64,000 bases of DNA from Paracyclopina nana. Its lineage: Eukaryota; Arthropoda; Copepoda; Cyclopoida; Cyclopettidae. The DNA is taken from positions 2,430,501 to 2,494,500 of the forward strand of contig JAGUCH010000002.1 in NCBI GenBank assembly GCA_019096065.1. Direction: 5' to 3'. The stretch's first letter is position 1, and each line of letters starts with the position of its first letter. Positions 44,627 to 54,444 of the stretch are shown here, piece by piece. A program made the translations under genes and the position numbers. Below the pieces are notes generated by a model, which did not search any database, was not told where the DNA came from, and saw nothing but the letters and a program-made list of their open reading frames with translations.

Positions 44627-46822
44627 ATGGAATCTGAAGAAAATCTTCTCAAACAAGAAGTGAGCTCTGAGATCAATCCATGGAACGTGGATGATGCTTC
44701 TGAGTTCCTGAAATACTGTTGTCCTGAATGTGATCAAACGTGTGCTCTACTTGTGGACTTTTCCAATCATGCCATCCAAAATCATCCCAAGTCACAGACC
44801 TTATTTGAGTCAATGCAAAAGAAAAAAAGTAAGGTGAAGCATCAAAGGGAGGATGATTGTAGTCAAATCAAGGAGGAAAGGCTAGAAGAAATTGGTGCCT
44901 TTAAATATGATCATGTGATTGATGACTTGAATGACTTAGACTGGGCACCTGATGTGGAAATGAGGAGTGAATCGGATGAAATTGACTTGAATGATGATGA
45001 TGATGAATTGCAGCAACCAAGGAACAAGCGGGCAAGATATTCAACTGAAAAGCAAGAAAATCCTTGCCTTGAAGTCTGTTATGATGAAAAGGATGGTACT
45101 TTCAAGTGCACTTCATGCAATGTTGCAAAGCTCAAGACCAAATCAGATGTGGCCAGACATCTGCTCTATGAGCAGCCTCACAACTTGTGCCAAATGTCTT
45201 TTGAATTGTGCCAATGGTGCATAGAAGTGTTCTCTTCTAGCAGTTCCCTCAATTTTCATGTGGCTCAGAAACATCCAAGCTCAGACAAGCCATTGGTTCC
45301 CTACAAGTGTCATCTTTGTCAGTATGTCTTAAAAGATATGAAGAGGTTGAGGTTTCACCATCAAAAAAAGCATATTGATAGTCAAGAATGTTTTCCTTAC
45401 TTTTGTGCCCAATGCTGGAAAGGGTTTCTCTTCCACGAAGAACTTTTAGCTCACAATGTTCAAGAACATGGTGAGCCAGGAGAGGTGCACAAATGCACTG
45501 AATGCTCTGTTGTGTTCCATGACTTGAGGGTTTTTTCTGTTCACCAAACTATTCATGGGCTGAAAACTGAAGCTCATGTATGCCACTTGTGCCCTGACGT
45601 ATTTCCATCTGAGGTGAGCCTAGCCAATCACTACTCTGATGCTCACAGAGGCAAAATACCAAGCATTCTGAAGTGTAACTTTTGTGACTTCACTAGTGCT
45701 AGTCCAAACATCCTTGTGGGACATTCCTTAAAACAGCACGAAAAGCCATCATTGTGCTACACTTGCAATCAATGTGATGAAAGATTTGAACGCTCAGCTG
45801 CTATGAACAGGCACAAGAAAACTGCCCATTTGAAGGGGAAATCTTTGCGAAGTCGATCAAAACTCTGCAATTTGGACTCTGATAGTAAGAGTTGTGGAAA
45901 AACCTACATTTGTGAAATATGCGGCTTCTCCACTCATAAAGTGGAATACCTATGGACTCACAACAGATATGAGCATGACTTTGAAAAGCATATGAAGTGT
46001 CCCCATTGTCACAGAACTTTCCCAACAAAGTTCCTTTTTGAGAATCACATTGATCGATTTCACCGAGAAATAGGGGAGACCAAGTATGTTTGCGACATTT
46101 GTGGTGAGAGGTTTCATTACCAGACTTCGGTGAAAGCTCATCAGCGGGAGAAGTGTTTGTTCAAGAAGCCTGTGCGGCTTGACCCTTTGGGTGAAATGAA
46201 CTGTCCTAGTTGCAACGAGCAAGTTCTGGTCAGAGGCTTGTATCGGCACTTTAAGGAAGACCATGCTGGAGAGCCTTTGCCTAAAAACATGAACATCGAT
46301 ATGGTGTGCAAGATATGCGAAGATATTTTTGCCACTGACTTTGAGCTGCAAAATCACCTTGTCAAGAACCATATGCCATCATCACAAAATATTTTATGTG
46401 AGACATGCAATGCTCCAATGTGCAAAGATCATAATTGTTTTGGAGTCAGGCGGAAAGGCGATGCTATGAGGTTTCAGTGTTCCATGTGCAACTATTCAAT
46501 TGGCCAAAAAGACAGGCTACAAGAGCACATCAAAGAGGTCCATGAGAATGACTTACCTCACAAGTGTGACGAGTGTGACAAAAGGTTTGCCTCAACGCGG
46601 AAGTTGAAGCAACATTTCCGATACATTCACATGAAAATCCCATGTGATATATGCAACAAGATGCAAGTCAATGCTCAGATTTACAGGTTGCACAAGTTCA
46701 ATGTGCATAAGATCAGGGATGGAGCAAAGTTTTGCTTGTATTGTCCCAAAAGTGTTTTTTTCACTCAGTCAAAGCTTGACCAACACATGCGAAAATACCA
46801 CAAAAGTCAGCTTGAAAAGTAA
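44627..46822 (+). CDS. C2H2 zinc-finger protein ZF6
   Basis: Intronless, 731 aa. The acceptor CCCCTTTTCTTGCAG ends at 44545, only 26 nt after the ZF5 stop, but the ATG is 81 nt further on. That leader carries two short upstream ATGs ending at a shared TGA. The start was chosen because MESEENLL leads straight into the module (NPWNVDDASEFLKYCCPEC from residue 17). An IKEE site and acidic runs follow. There are about 17 fingers. They include CQWCIEVF, the C2HC finger CDICGERFHYQTSVKAHQREKC and the knuckle CETCNAPMCKDHNC. The C-terminal CLYCPKSVFF finger is shared by ZF5-ZF9. Confidence 0.88.
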   Translation: MESEENLLKQEVSSEINPWNVDDASEFLKYCCPECDQTCALLVDFSNHAIQNHPKSQTLFESMQKKKSKVKHQREDDCSQIKEERLEEIGAFKYDHVIDDLNDLDWAPDVEMRSESDEIDLNDDDDELQQPRNKRARYSTEKQENPCLEVCYDEKDGTFKCTSCNVAKLKTKSDVARHLLYEQPHNLCQMSFELCQWCIEVFSSSSSLNFHVAQKHPSSDKPLVPYKCHLCQYVLKDMKRLRFHHQKKHIDSQECFPYFCAQCWKGFLFHEELLAHNVQEHGEPGEVHKCTECSVVFHDLRVFSVHQTIHGLKTEAHVCHLCPDVFPSEVSLANHYSDAHRGKIPSILKCNFCDFTSASPNILVGHSLKQHEKPSLCYTCNQCDERFERSAAMNRHKKTAHLKGKSLRSRSKLCNLDSDSKSCGKTYICEICGFSTHKVEYLWTHNRYEHDFEKHMKCPHCHRTFPTKFLFENHIDRFHREIGETKYVCDICGERFHYQTSVKAHQREKCLFKKPVRLDPLGEMNCPSCNEQVLVRGLYRHFKEDHAGEPLPKNMNIDMVCKICEDIFATDFELQNHLVKNHMPSSQNILCETCNAPMCKDHNCFGVRRKGDAMRFQCSMCNYSIGQKDRLQEHIKEVHENDLPHKCDECDKRFASTRKLKQHFRYIHMKIPCDICNKMQVNAQIYRLHKFNVHKIRDGAKFCLYCPKSVFFTQSKLDQHMRKYHKSQLEK

Positions 46823-46845
46823 TGAAACTTGCCTTTTTCTTTCAG

Positions 46846-48597
46846 ATGGAGGAGACCCTTGAAAGCCAGGAAAATCCTTGGGCTGTCAATGATGTCTCAG
46901 TGTTTTTGAGGTATTGCTGCCCAGAGTGTGATGAAAAGTGTGTTTTACTGGCTGAATTTTCTGAGCATGCCACCACCAACCACCCTCTGTCTGAGCCCTT
47001 ATTCAGTCAACCTGAGAGCAGCTCGATGAAACATGAATGGCCTCAAGTGAAACAAGAGCCTGCAGAGAACATCCAATGTACTCCATTTGCAGATGATCAT
47101 TTGGATAGTGAAGCTTTTGAGAATGACTATTTTATGGAAGAAGAAGATGATGAAGATGAGCTTTACATGAAGGAGGAAGAAAGTGATTTCAACGCTTATC
47201 AAGGTGATAACTACTATAGTGATGATGAGGAAGAAAGTGAACAGCTTCCTGGTGTTTGTCACATTTGCCAGTTTGACTTCCCCACAGACCTTGACCTGGC
47301 AGTTCACTATGAAGATCGGCATAAGGGAGAAATTCCAAGCATTCTCAAGTGCAACTTTTGCACCTTTATTTCCCCTTTGGTTGGAAAAATTGTTGCCCAT
47401 TCTTTGCAGGAGCACAAGAAGCCCTCTTTCTGCTTTTCATGCGATAAGTGTGATGAAAGGTTCAATAGCAGCTTATCCATGAAGAAACATTTTAGCAGTG
47501 TCCATGGTGAAGTGAAGAAGACTACCACCGAAAAGAAGCAATTTGGCAGTGTCGACGGTAAAGTGAGGAAGACTACCACCAAAAAGCCTAGAAAATCTCG
47601 AGCAAAGCCAAAAAGTGACGAGCCTAAATATTTCATATCGAAAGACAAAAAAGCCTATAGAAAAATGCGTAAGTCTATGAGGAAGGGCACCTTTATATGC
47701 GAAGTTTGCGGGTACACTGCTGATAACAAGGACTACTTGACCGCTCACAGAAGGCTGAGGCATCAAATTGAGAGGCACATAGACTGCCCGTACTGTGACA
47801 GAAAGTTGGCATCAGGCTATTTCTTTAGGCTGCACATTGACCGATGGCATCGGGATACAGCTGAAGCCAAGCATGTTTGTGACATTTGTGGTGAAAGGTT
47901 CATCTACAAGAGCTCTATTGGTCTGCACCAGACAGAAAAGTGTAAGAATAAGGGGCCCATCAGGTTGGACCCCTTGGGTGAGATGACTTGCAAAAAATGC
48001 AACAAGCAAGTCAAAGTTCGGGGCTTGTACAGACATTTTAAGGAAGACCATCCGAATGATGAGTTGCCTCCTAACATGAATCTAGAGCTGTTGTGCAAGA
48101 CTTGTGAGGACATTTTTGGCACTGACTTGGAGCTGCAGAGCCACATTTTAGAAAGTCACCCCTCATCAGCAAACATAAGTGTGTGTCCGCTCTGCAAGAA
48201 GCCATTGACTAAAAATCATGATTGCAGAGGATCAAGAACAAAAGCATCAAAGTTTAAATGCTCGCAATGTGATTATGCTATTGGACAAAAAGACCGCCTA
48301 CAAGAGCACATCAAGGAGGCCCATGAAAATGACTTGCCGTTTCCTTGTGAGAAATGTGATAAATGCTTTTCATCAACGCGGAAGTTGAAAGCTCACTTGA
48401 GGCAAATTCATGCCAGGATTCCATGTGATGTTTGTGGGAAACCTCAGCTCAATCCACACATGTACAGACTGCATCGAGTCAGAATTCACAAGATTCACGA
48501 TGGAGCCATGTTTTGCTTGTATTGCCCAAGAAGTGTCTTTTTCACCCAGGCTAAGTTGGATATGCACATGAAAAATTTTCACCAAATCGATGGATAG
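46846..48597 (+). CDS. C2H2 zinc-finger protein ZF7
   Basis: Intronless, 583 aa. The gap is 23 nt (ending GCCTTTTTCTTTCAG) and the ATG directly follows the acceptor. The module NPWAVNDVSVFLRYCCPEC starts at residue 10. A VKQE site and a long acidic linker (FMEEEDDEDELY) follow. About 12 fingers begin at CHICQFDF, so the first five fingers of ZF6 are missing. After the finger CDKCDERF a 17-residue segment (SVHGEVKKTTTEKKQ type) is repeated in tandem, giving a very basic insert (KKPRKSRAKPK) that may act as a nuclear signal. It carries the C2HC finger ending HQTEKC and the knuckle CPLCKKPLTKNHDC. Confidence 0.88.
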   Translation: MEETLESQENPWAVNDVSVFLRYCCPECDEKCVLLAEFSEHATTNHPLSEPLFSQPESSSMKHEWPQVKQEPAENIQCTPFADDHLDSEAFENDYFMEEEDDEDELYMKEEESDFNAYQGDNYYSDDEEESEQLPGVCHICQFDFPTDLDLAVHYEDRHKGEIPSILKCNFCTFISPLVGKIVAHSLQEHKKPSFCFSCDKCDERFNSSLSMKKHFSSVHGEVKKTTTEKKQFGSVDGKVRKTTTKKPRKSRAKPKSDEPKYFISKDKKAYRKMRKSMRKGTFICEVCGYTADNKDYLTAHRRLRHQIERHIDCPYCDRKLASGYFFRLHIDRWHRDTAEAKHVCDICGERFIYKSSIGLHQTEKCKNKGPIRLDPLGEMTCKKCNKQVKVRGLYRHFKEDHPNDELPPNMNLELLCKTCEDIFGTDLELQSHILESHPSSANISVCPLCKKPLTKNHDCRGSRTKASKFKCSQCDYAIGQKDRLQEHIKEAHENDLPFPCEKCDKCFSSTRKLKAHLRQIHARIPCDVCGKPQLNPHMYRLHRVRIHKIHDGAMFCLYCPRSVFFTQAKLDMHMKNFHQIDG

Positions 48598-48653
48598 AAT
48601 GATGAAACCAAAAGTATTGATTCATTAAGTCATATTTTTTTCCTTTTTTTTAG

Positions 48654-50315
48654 ATGGAGCCATATGTCAAGCTGATAAAGCTTGAGATGTCTGACGAGAT
48701 GAATCCATGGGCAGTTGGCAATGTATCAGTGTTTCTAAGATACTGCTGCCCTGAGTGTGACAAAAAGTGTGCCATCCTCGAAGAGTTCACTGAGCATGCT
48801 TTAACCAGCCACCATTTGTCAACAGTACTTTTTAGTGATTCCTTGCACGATGAAGACCAAATTGAGGACACCACCAATGAATATTGTGATTCAGAAAGTG
48901 ATGCTTCCATGGAGTCAATTGCTGTGAAGGATGAAATTGTATCAGAGCAGAATAAGTCACCAAAAGGCACCAAAGGCACCCAAAGTCTCTCAGATAGTGA
49001 TAAGGAATGGACCCCAAGGCTTGAAAAGCGTGTTGCAAAGCAACCAATAAAGGTTGGTGATTCTTCTTCTGCCATGAAAAAACAAGAGTGCCATTTGTGC
49101 TCAGAAGTGACTCAATCTGAATTGGAGCTTGCCATTCACTATCAAGAAAACCATAAAGGTGAAGAGCCAAGTGTGTTGAAGTGCAATTTCTGTGATTTCA
49201 CCTCACCTTTGGTTGGTAAGCTAATGGCTCACTCTTTGATAGCCCACAAAAAACCTTCCTTTTGCTACTTTTGTAGCAAGTGTTCTTGCAAGTTTGATAG
49301 AGCAACTTCAATGAAGCAACATTTCAACAGCATTCACAAAATAGCACCTAAGGCCACAAAGCCTTCGGCTAGTAGCAAATCTGTGGCAAAACAGGCTGCC
49401 AAAGGCCAAAGTGAGGCTAAAACACTCGTATGTTCTCAATGTGGATACACTACCACTAATCCAAATGTCATGTGGCATCACACAAGAAAAAATCATGATG
49501 TAGATAAGCATTTACAATGTCTGTATTGTGACAAAACCTTCTACATAAGAAGATATCAAGAGCTTCATATTGACAAATATCACAGAGACAAAGGCAATCC
49601 TAAGCATGTTTGTCATGTTTGCGGGGACATGTTTATCTATGAGACATCTATGAAAGCTCACCAAAGAGACAAGTGTTTAACTAAAAAACCTCAAAGACTT
49701 GATCCAAATGGTGAAATGTCCTGCCCTAGTTGTTCAGAGCAAATATCTGTGAGAGGATCATTCAGGCACTTTAAGGATGCTCACACTGAAGAGCCTTTGC
49801 CCAAAAATATGAACATTGACATGGTTTGCAAGCATTGTGAAGATATTTTTGGAACTGTCCAAGAGTTGTTGAATCATGTTCTGAAGACTCACAAACAAGC
49901 TCCAAATGGCCAGAATTGCCCAAAATGCAATTTGCCATGCGAGAGCAATCATGATTGTTTGGCTTTTAAAAAGTATCGAGAGTCCCAAGAGAGGCTCACA
50001 TGCTCAAATTGTGCTTTCACAAGCTCAGACAAGGATAAACTCAAAGACCATATGAAGACTACTCATGAAAATTATCAGAGTGAGAAGCAGTTTCCCTCAA
50101 CTAGAAGGCACAGACGTAATGTGAGAAGTGCTCCAGTCAAATTCAATTGTGAATTTTGCAATGCTCCCATTTCATCATCTAAGGCACTTCGACTACATCG
50201 AGTTAGGGCTCATAATGTCACAGAGGGCGCCACTTTCTGCCTCTATTGCCCACAAGCTATTTTCTTCAACGAAAAAGCATTCAGATGTCATATGGCAAAC
50301 GTTCATTCCAACTAA
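48654..50315 (+). CDS. C2H2 zinc-finger protein ZF8
   Basis: Intronless, 553 aa. The 56-nt gap ends in a long T-run (ATTTTTTTCCTTTTTTTTAG) directly abutting the ATG. The module NPWAVGNVSVFLRYCCPEC starts at residue 17, followed by a VKDE site. There are about 11 intact fingers. Its domain order equals ZF7, but the third-last finger is destroyed: where ZF6 has PHKCDECDKRFASTRKLKQH, ZF8 has YQSEKQFPSTRRHRRN, lacking both cysteines and the first His. C2HC finger (CHVCGDMFIYETSMKAHQRDKC) and knuckle (CPKCNLPCESNHDC) are kept. Confidence 0.87.
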   Translation: MEPYVKLIKLEMSDEMNPWAVGNVSVFLRYCCPECDKKCAILEEFTEHALTSHHLSTVLFSDSLHDEDQIEDTTNEYCDSESDASMESIAVKDEIVSEQNKSPKGTKGTQSLSDSDKEWTPRLEKRVAKQPIKVGDSSSAMKKQECHLCSEVTQSELELAIHYQENHKGEEPSVLKCNFCDFTSPLVGKLMAHSLIAHKKPSFCYFCSKCSCKFDRATSMKQHFNSIHKIAPKATKPSASSKSVAKQAAKGQSEAKTLVCSQCGYTTTNPNVMWHHTRKNHDVDKHLQCLYCDKTFYIRRYQELHIDKYHRDKGNPKHVCHVCGDMFIYETSMKAHQRDKCLTKKPQRLDPNGEMSCPSCSEQISVRGSFRHFKDAHTEEPLPKNMNIDMVCKHCEDIFGTVQELLNHVLKTHKQAPNGQNCPKCNLPCESNHDCLAFKKYRESQERLTCSNCAFTSSDKDKLKDHMKTTHENYQSEKQFPSTRRHRRNVRSAPVKFNCEFCNAPISSSKALRLHRVRAHNVTEGATFCLYCPQAIFFNEKAFRCHMANVHSN

Positions 50316-50371
50316 AAGGACAATTGTATTTGGCTCATAAATTAATCTAGGCTTTTTTGTATTCATTTCAG

Positions 50372-52630
50372 ATGGGACCACACGTGATCAAGATTACCAA
50401 GCAAGAGGAGTCGTCAACTGACTCCAATCCATGGGCAGTGAGTGATGCTTCAGTGTTTCTGAAATACTGCTGCCCCCAATGTGATGTGAAATGTGCTCTC
50501 ATCGAAGAGTTCTCAAGCCATGCTCTTGGCAGCCATCCGAGTTCAGAAATTCTGTTTGGACCTCAATCAGTGCAACCGGCTAATGAACCATCATGTGATA
50601 TTGTAATTAAACCGGAGATAATGGAGGATGTGTCTCAAGAAGAAATAATATCAAATGACAGTGATAGTTACTCTGAGCCAGCTCCTAATAAGTCCAAACG
50701 TAGTGAAAGATGCGTCAAGGCTTTAAAGGATTATGAGGAATCAAGCAGTGGAGAAGAGTGGGGTCCTGGTGAGGATTATGCTCCCAGTTTTGACAGCAGG
50801 AAAATCAAGAGAAGGCGATCAGACAGTGAAAGCTTTCAAGAGATGGCTTCAAGTTGTTACAAATCAATTTCCCATGATCCGGAAACTGGAGCCTACAAGT
50901 GCTCAACATGTGAGAGCTCCACCTTTCAATCGAAATCTGAGGTTGCCCATCATCTTCTAAACGATGAGCCTCACAACATGAAAAATTTGTGGTTTGAGCT
51001 ATGCCAATGGTGTATCGAAGTATTTCCTGGACTGACTGCCCTGAGTACTCATATCAGTGAAACACATCCCACTTATGACAAGCCTCTGGTTCCTTATCGA
51101 TGTCTTGAGTGCAAGATGGCCCAGAAAGACATGAAAAGATTGAGGCTCCACGTGAGTGAACAACATAAAGACAGCAAAGAGGATCAGCATCCATATCACT
51201 GCCTCAATTGTCCAGAAGTTTTTTATTTTCATGAAGATCTCTTGGTTCATGGTATGAAAAGCCACTCTGAAGCTCATGATTTTTTCAAGTGCTCTGAATG
51301 CCCCATGGAATTCCATGACCTCAGAGTGTTGACAGTTCACCAGACCTTTCATGGTATCAAGTCAGATGTGCAACTTTGCCATTTGTGCCCCAAAACTGCT
51401 GACTCTGAATTGGAACTGGCCAATCATTACATAGACTTGCACAAAGGGGAAATGCCTCGGATACTCAAATGCAACTTTTGTGACTTCACTTCACCGAAAT
51501 TTGCACGCGTTGTAAGCCACTCTCTGAAAGAGCACCAAAAGCCATCACAGTGCTACTATTGCAACAAGTGTGATAAACAGTTTAGGCGGCCGGTTTGCTT
51601 GAGAAACCATTTGAAATTGGGCCATGTTGGCAAGAAGAGGAAATGGAAGCCCAAATTCGAAGAAGACGGTGTAACTCCAAAGTTGAGGTCATCAATTGGT
51701 GAGAGTGAATCAAAGACAGCCATTTGTGAAAGTTGCGGTTTTATTGCCATAGGCATTGATGCAATGAGGCGCCACAAGCGAAAAGCTCATGAATTGGACA
51801 AACACATCAAGTGTCCACATTGTGGCAAAAGTTTTCACATCAGGAGGCTTTATGAGATTCACATTGATCGCTATCATCAAGAGACTGGTGAGCCCAAGCA
51901 AGTTTGCGATGGGTGTGGTGAAATGTTCATTTACATATCCTCGGTGAAAAGTCATCAGCAAGAAAAGTGCACCTTGAAGAAAGCCATCCGATTAGATCCT
52001 GAAGGCAAAATGAGCTGTCCTCTATGCGAGGCCAATGTGCTGGTTCGAGGCCTCTATAGGCACTTTAAAGATATCCACCCGGGAGATCCAAAGCCACAAA
52101 ACATGAATTTGGACTTGGTGTGCAAAGTGTGTGAAGACATTTTTGCATCTGACTTGGAGCTGCAAAATCACACCTTGAAGAAGCATGTCCCGTCCGCCAT
52201 CGGATCCAAGTGTCCTCATTGTAATGTGACAATGGATCAAAACCATGATTGCGCATCATACAAAAAGTCATCTGGCCAGCCCAGATATAAGTGCCCTTTT
52301 TGCGACTATTCATTGACGCAAAAACATCGCATACAAGAGCATGTGAAAGCTGTGCATGAGAATGATTTGCCTGTTGGCTGCGACAAATGTGACAAGCGAT
52401 TTCCATCCACAAGGTTGTACAAGGCTCATCATCGAGCATCTCACGAAATAATTGACTGTGACATTTGCCAGAAATCAGTGTCATGCCTAAGAAACCTGAG
52501 GCTTCATAAGTTTAGGCGTCACCAAATCTCAGATGGAGTGACTTTGTGCTTGTATTGCCCAGGCCGCAAGACTGTTTTCTTCAATGAACATTCATTCAAT
52601 CTTCACATGAAGAACTTTCATTCTAAGTAG
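50372..52630 (+). CDS. C2H2 zinc-finger protein ZF9
   Basis: Intronless, 752 aa. The 56-nt gap ends GTATTCATTTCAG directly before the ATG. The module NPWAVSDASVFLKYCCPQC begins at residue 19, with Gln replacing the usual Glu. An IKPE site and a Ser/Asp/Glu-rich linker follow. About 17 fingers show the full ZF6-type order, including CQWCIEVF, the C2HC finger CDGCGEMFIYISSVKSHQQEKC and the knuckle CPHCNVTMDQNHDC. The last finger has an insert (CLYCPGRKTVFF) relative to CLYCPKSVFF in its relatives. It is the last member of the long subfamily; the next gene belongs to the shorter one. Confidence 0.89.
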   Translation: MGPHVIKITKQEESSTDSNPWAVSDASVFLKYCCPQCDVKCALIEEFSSHALGSHPSSEILFGPQSVQPANEPSCDIVIKPEIMEDVSQEEIISNDSDSYSEPAPNKSKRSERCVKALKDYEESSSGEEWGPGEDYAPSFDSRKIKRRRSDSESFQEMASSCYKSISHDPETGAYKCSTCESSTFQSKSEVAHHLLNDEPHNMKNLWFELCQWCIEVFPGLTALSTHISETHPTYDKPLVPYRCLECKMAQKDMKRLRLHVSEQHKDSKEDQHPYHCLNCPEVFYFHEDLLVHGMKSHSEAHDFFKCSECPMEFHDLRVLTVHQTFHGIKSDVQLCHLCPKTADSELELANHYIDLHKGEMPRILKCNFCDFTSPKFARVVSHSLKEHQKPSQCYYCNKCDKQFRRPVCLRNHLKLGHVGKKRKWKPKFEEDGVTPKLRSSIGESESKTAICESCGFIAIGIDAMRRHKRKAHELDKHIKCPHCGKSFHIRRLYEIHIDRYHQETGEPKQVCDGCGEMFIYISSVKSHQQEKCTLKKAIRLDPEGKMSCPLCEANVLVRGLYRHFKDIHPGDPKPQNMNLDLVCKVCEDIFASDLELQNHTLKKHVPSAIGSKCPHCNVTMDQNHDCASYKKSSGQPRYKCPFCDYSLTQKHRIQEHVKAVHENDLPVGCDKCDKRFPSTRLYKAHHRASHEIIDCDICQKSVSCLRNLRLHKFRRHQISDGVTLCLYCPGRKTVFFNEHSFNLHMKNFHSK

Positions 52631-52672
52631 TATTTTGATGTATTTTCTCCCTTGTGTTCCAGATTCAACAGT

Positions 52673-54064
52673 ATGACTGGTGAGGATTTGGGCAGTTGCA
52701 ATCCTTGGGTAGTTGAAAATGTGGAAGTTTTCCACTTCTATTGTTGCCCAGAGTGTGAGCAAAAATACCAAAAGTGTTCCGACTTTCAAGACCATGCTCT
52801 CAGCTTCCATCCAAAGGCTAAAATGCTTTTCACCGATGAATCTTGTGATACCACTTTGAAAGTGGAAGATGATGTGTCTCAGGTGAGCCTTGGCACTCCT
52901 TGGTTTGTAGAAGAAACCTCTGAGGATGCTCTTGAGACTGACGTGGACAATTTGATTTGCTTGATTTGCGACAAAAAGCTGAAGACCTTGCTTCAACTAG
53001 CTTGGCATATGAACACTGTGCATTCCAGAGGAGAAGATGAACACAAGTGCCCCAAATGTGACAGTTTGTTCATTTCTCATGACCTGCTAAAAGATCATAT
53101 AAGTGAATCTCATCCGAAATCTTGCAACATTTGCAATGAAGAAGTGAGTAACATGTCTGCTCATATGAGAACAAGGCATTTGGATGATGTCAGTATTAAA
53201 AGGTTCAAGTGTGAAATCTGTGATTTTGCAACCCACACCCAAAAGAATTTGAGTCAGCATATTTTTGTGAGACATAAGAAAGACGAGCATAAATATGCTT
53301 GTGATCATTGTGCCAAGAGGTTTCCCACAAATTTCTTGATGAAACAACACGTGGACATTACTCATAAAGGCCAAAACAAGAGGCACATGTGTGACAAGTG
53401 TGGGAAAGCATTTGCTTACAAAAATGGCATCAAGGACCACCCTTGTAAGCCAGGTCATGTGCAGAAAGATGTCCAGTGTGACAAGTGTGACCATGTTTTC
53501 AAGAGGGAAATGGACTATTTGCAGCACCACAAGTCCCAGCATGGAGGATTCCCTCCACATTTGGAGCACAAAGTCAAGTTTTTGTGCGATCAGTGTCCAG
53601 CAGCTTACACCACGTATGTGGGGCTGTATCTGCACCGGAGGAAAAATCATAGTGAACTGAGCCAAGACAAGCAGCCCAAGGCTCAAAGGCAAGTTCATGT
53701 TTGCGAGGATTGTGGCAAAGAATACAACAACAGGAAGAACTTGGTGGACCATCAGAAAATCAAGCATCAAAACATTCTTCCCTTTGCTTGTGAGCATTGT
53801 GATAAACGATTCCCCTCAGGATCCATGATGAGGACTCACATCAAAAATGTTCACCAAAGGCAAAAATGTCCACAGTGTGGGGTGGAAATCAGCAACAAGT
53901 ATTGGTTCAGGAGACACATGTCAACTGCTCATGGTGTTAAACAAGAGGGTGCTCTCCAATGTGACTTTTGTCCCAAAATGTTCTTCTCAACTGCCTGCAA
54001 AGATAGGCACACTCAGACAAATCATTTAAACGAGTTGACTTCACAGTTGTCTCATCAAAGCTGA
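52673..54064 (+). CDS. C2H2 zinc-finger protein ZF10
   Basis: Intronless, 463 aa. The 42-nt gap holds TATTTTCTCCCTTGTGTTCCAG, with the ATG 10 nt after the acceptor. The module is NPWVVENVEVFHFYCCPEC (from residue 10), intermediate between the two subfamilies. An LKVE site follows. There are about 12 fingers. One is abnormal: CDKCGKAFAYKNGIKDHPC has Cys two residues after the first His. The C-terminal trio (CEHCDKRF, CPQCGVEISNKYWF, CDFCPKMFF) is nearly the same as in ZF11, so ZF10 and ZF11 are probably recent duplicates. It lacks the ZF1-ZF9 knuckle. Confidence 0.88.
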   Translation: MTGEDLGSCNPWVVENVEVFHFYCCPECEQKYQKCSDFQDHALSFHPKAKMLFTDESCDTTLKVEDDVSQVSLGTPWFVEETSEDALETDVDNLICLICDKKLKTLLQLAWHMNTVHSRGEDEHKCPKCDSLFISHDLLKDHISESHPKSCNICNEEVSNMSAHMRTRHLDDVSIKRFKCEICDFATHTQKNLSQHIFVRHKKDEHKYACDHCAKRFPTNFLMKQHVDITHKGQNKRHMCDKCGKAFAYKNGIKDHPCKPGHVQKDVQCDKCDHVFKREMDYLQHHKSQHGGFPPHLEHKVKFLCDQCPAAYTTYVGLYLHRRKNHSELSQDKQPKAQRQVHVCEDCGKEYNNRKNLVDHQKIKHQNILPFACEHCDKRFPSGSMMRTHIKNVHQRQKCPQCGVEISNKYWFRRHMSTAHGVKQEGALQCDFCPKMFFSTACKDRHTQTNHLNELTSQLSHQS

Positions 54065-54444
54065 AAATTAGCTTAATCCTTTCTTACTCATTTCAGGCGT
54101 GACTACAAAGTGAGTGCTTCTCCAGAAATCAGCTCAAGTCCAGTTAAATGCCATAGCAACCACTACGTGAGTCTTTATTTATAAATGCTCTCTAAAAATC
54201 TGGGAAGGGCTTAACTTTAGTAGGTTATCACAAAATCAAAAAAAAGATGGAACTAAGTGGATTGTGGAAGAGTAGATACGTATATGTACATAGTTAGGCA
54301 GTACATTTGGTTATATTTTTAGTTTCTATATTTGGGACATGAAATACTAAAGCTACTTTTTAAATCATGATTACGTTACGCACACATTTAGAAACCTCAA
54401 TGTGATTACATTTTTTCAGAAGTTTGGTACACAGGCTTGAAGAC
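54065..54444 (+). promoter_or_regulatory. ZF10-ZF11 intercistronic region with a probable 5' UTR exon and intron
   Basis: A pyrimidine-rich acceptor (TTACTCATTTCAG, ending 54096) lies 32 nt after the ZF10 stop. A 70-nt non-coding stretch then reaches a donor, CACTAC before GTGAGT (54166/54167). Another GTGAGT lies at 54110. A second acceptor, ATTTTTTCAG (54419), lies 25 nt before the ZF11 ATG. This is a 5' UTR exon plus a 253-nt intron. At 380 nt it is the largest gap in the array and lies near the subfamily border. No AATAAA is seen. Confidence 0.55.
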
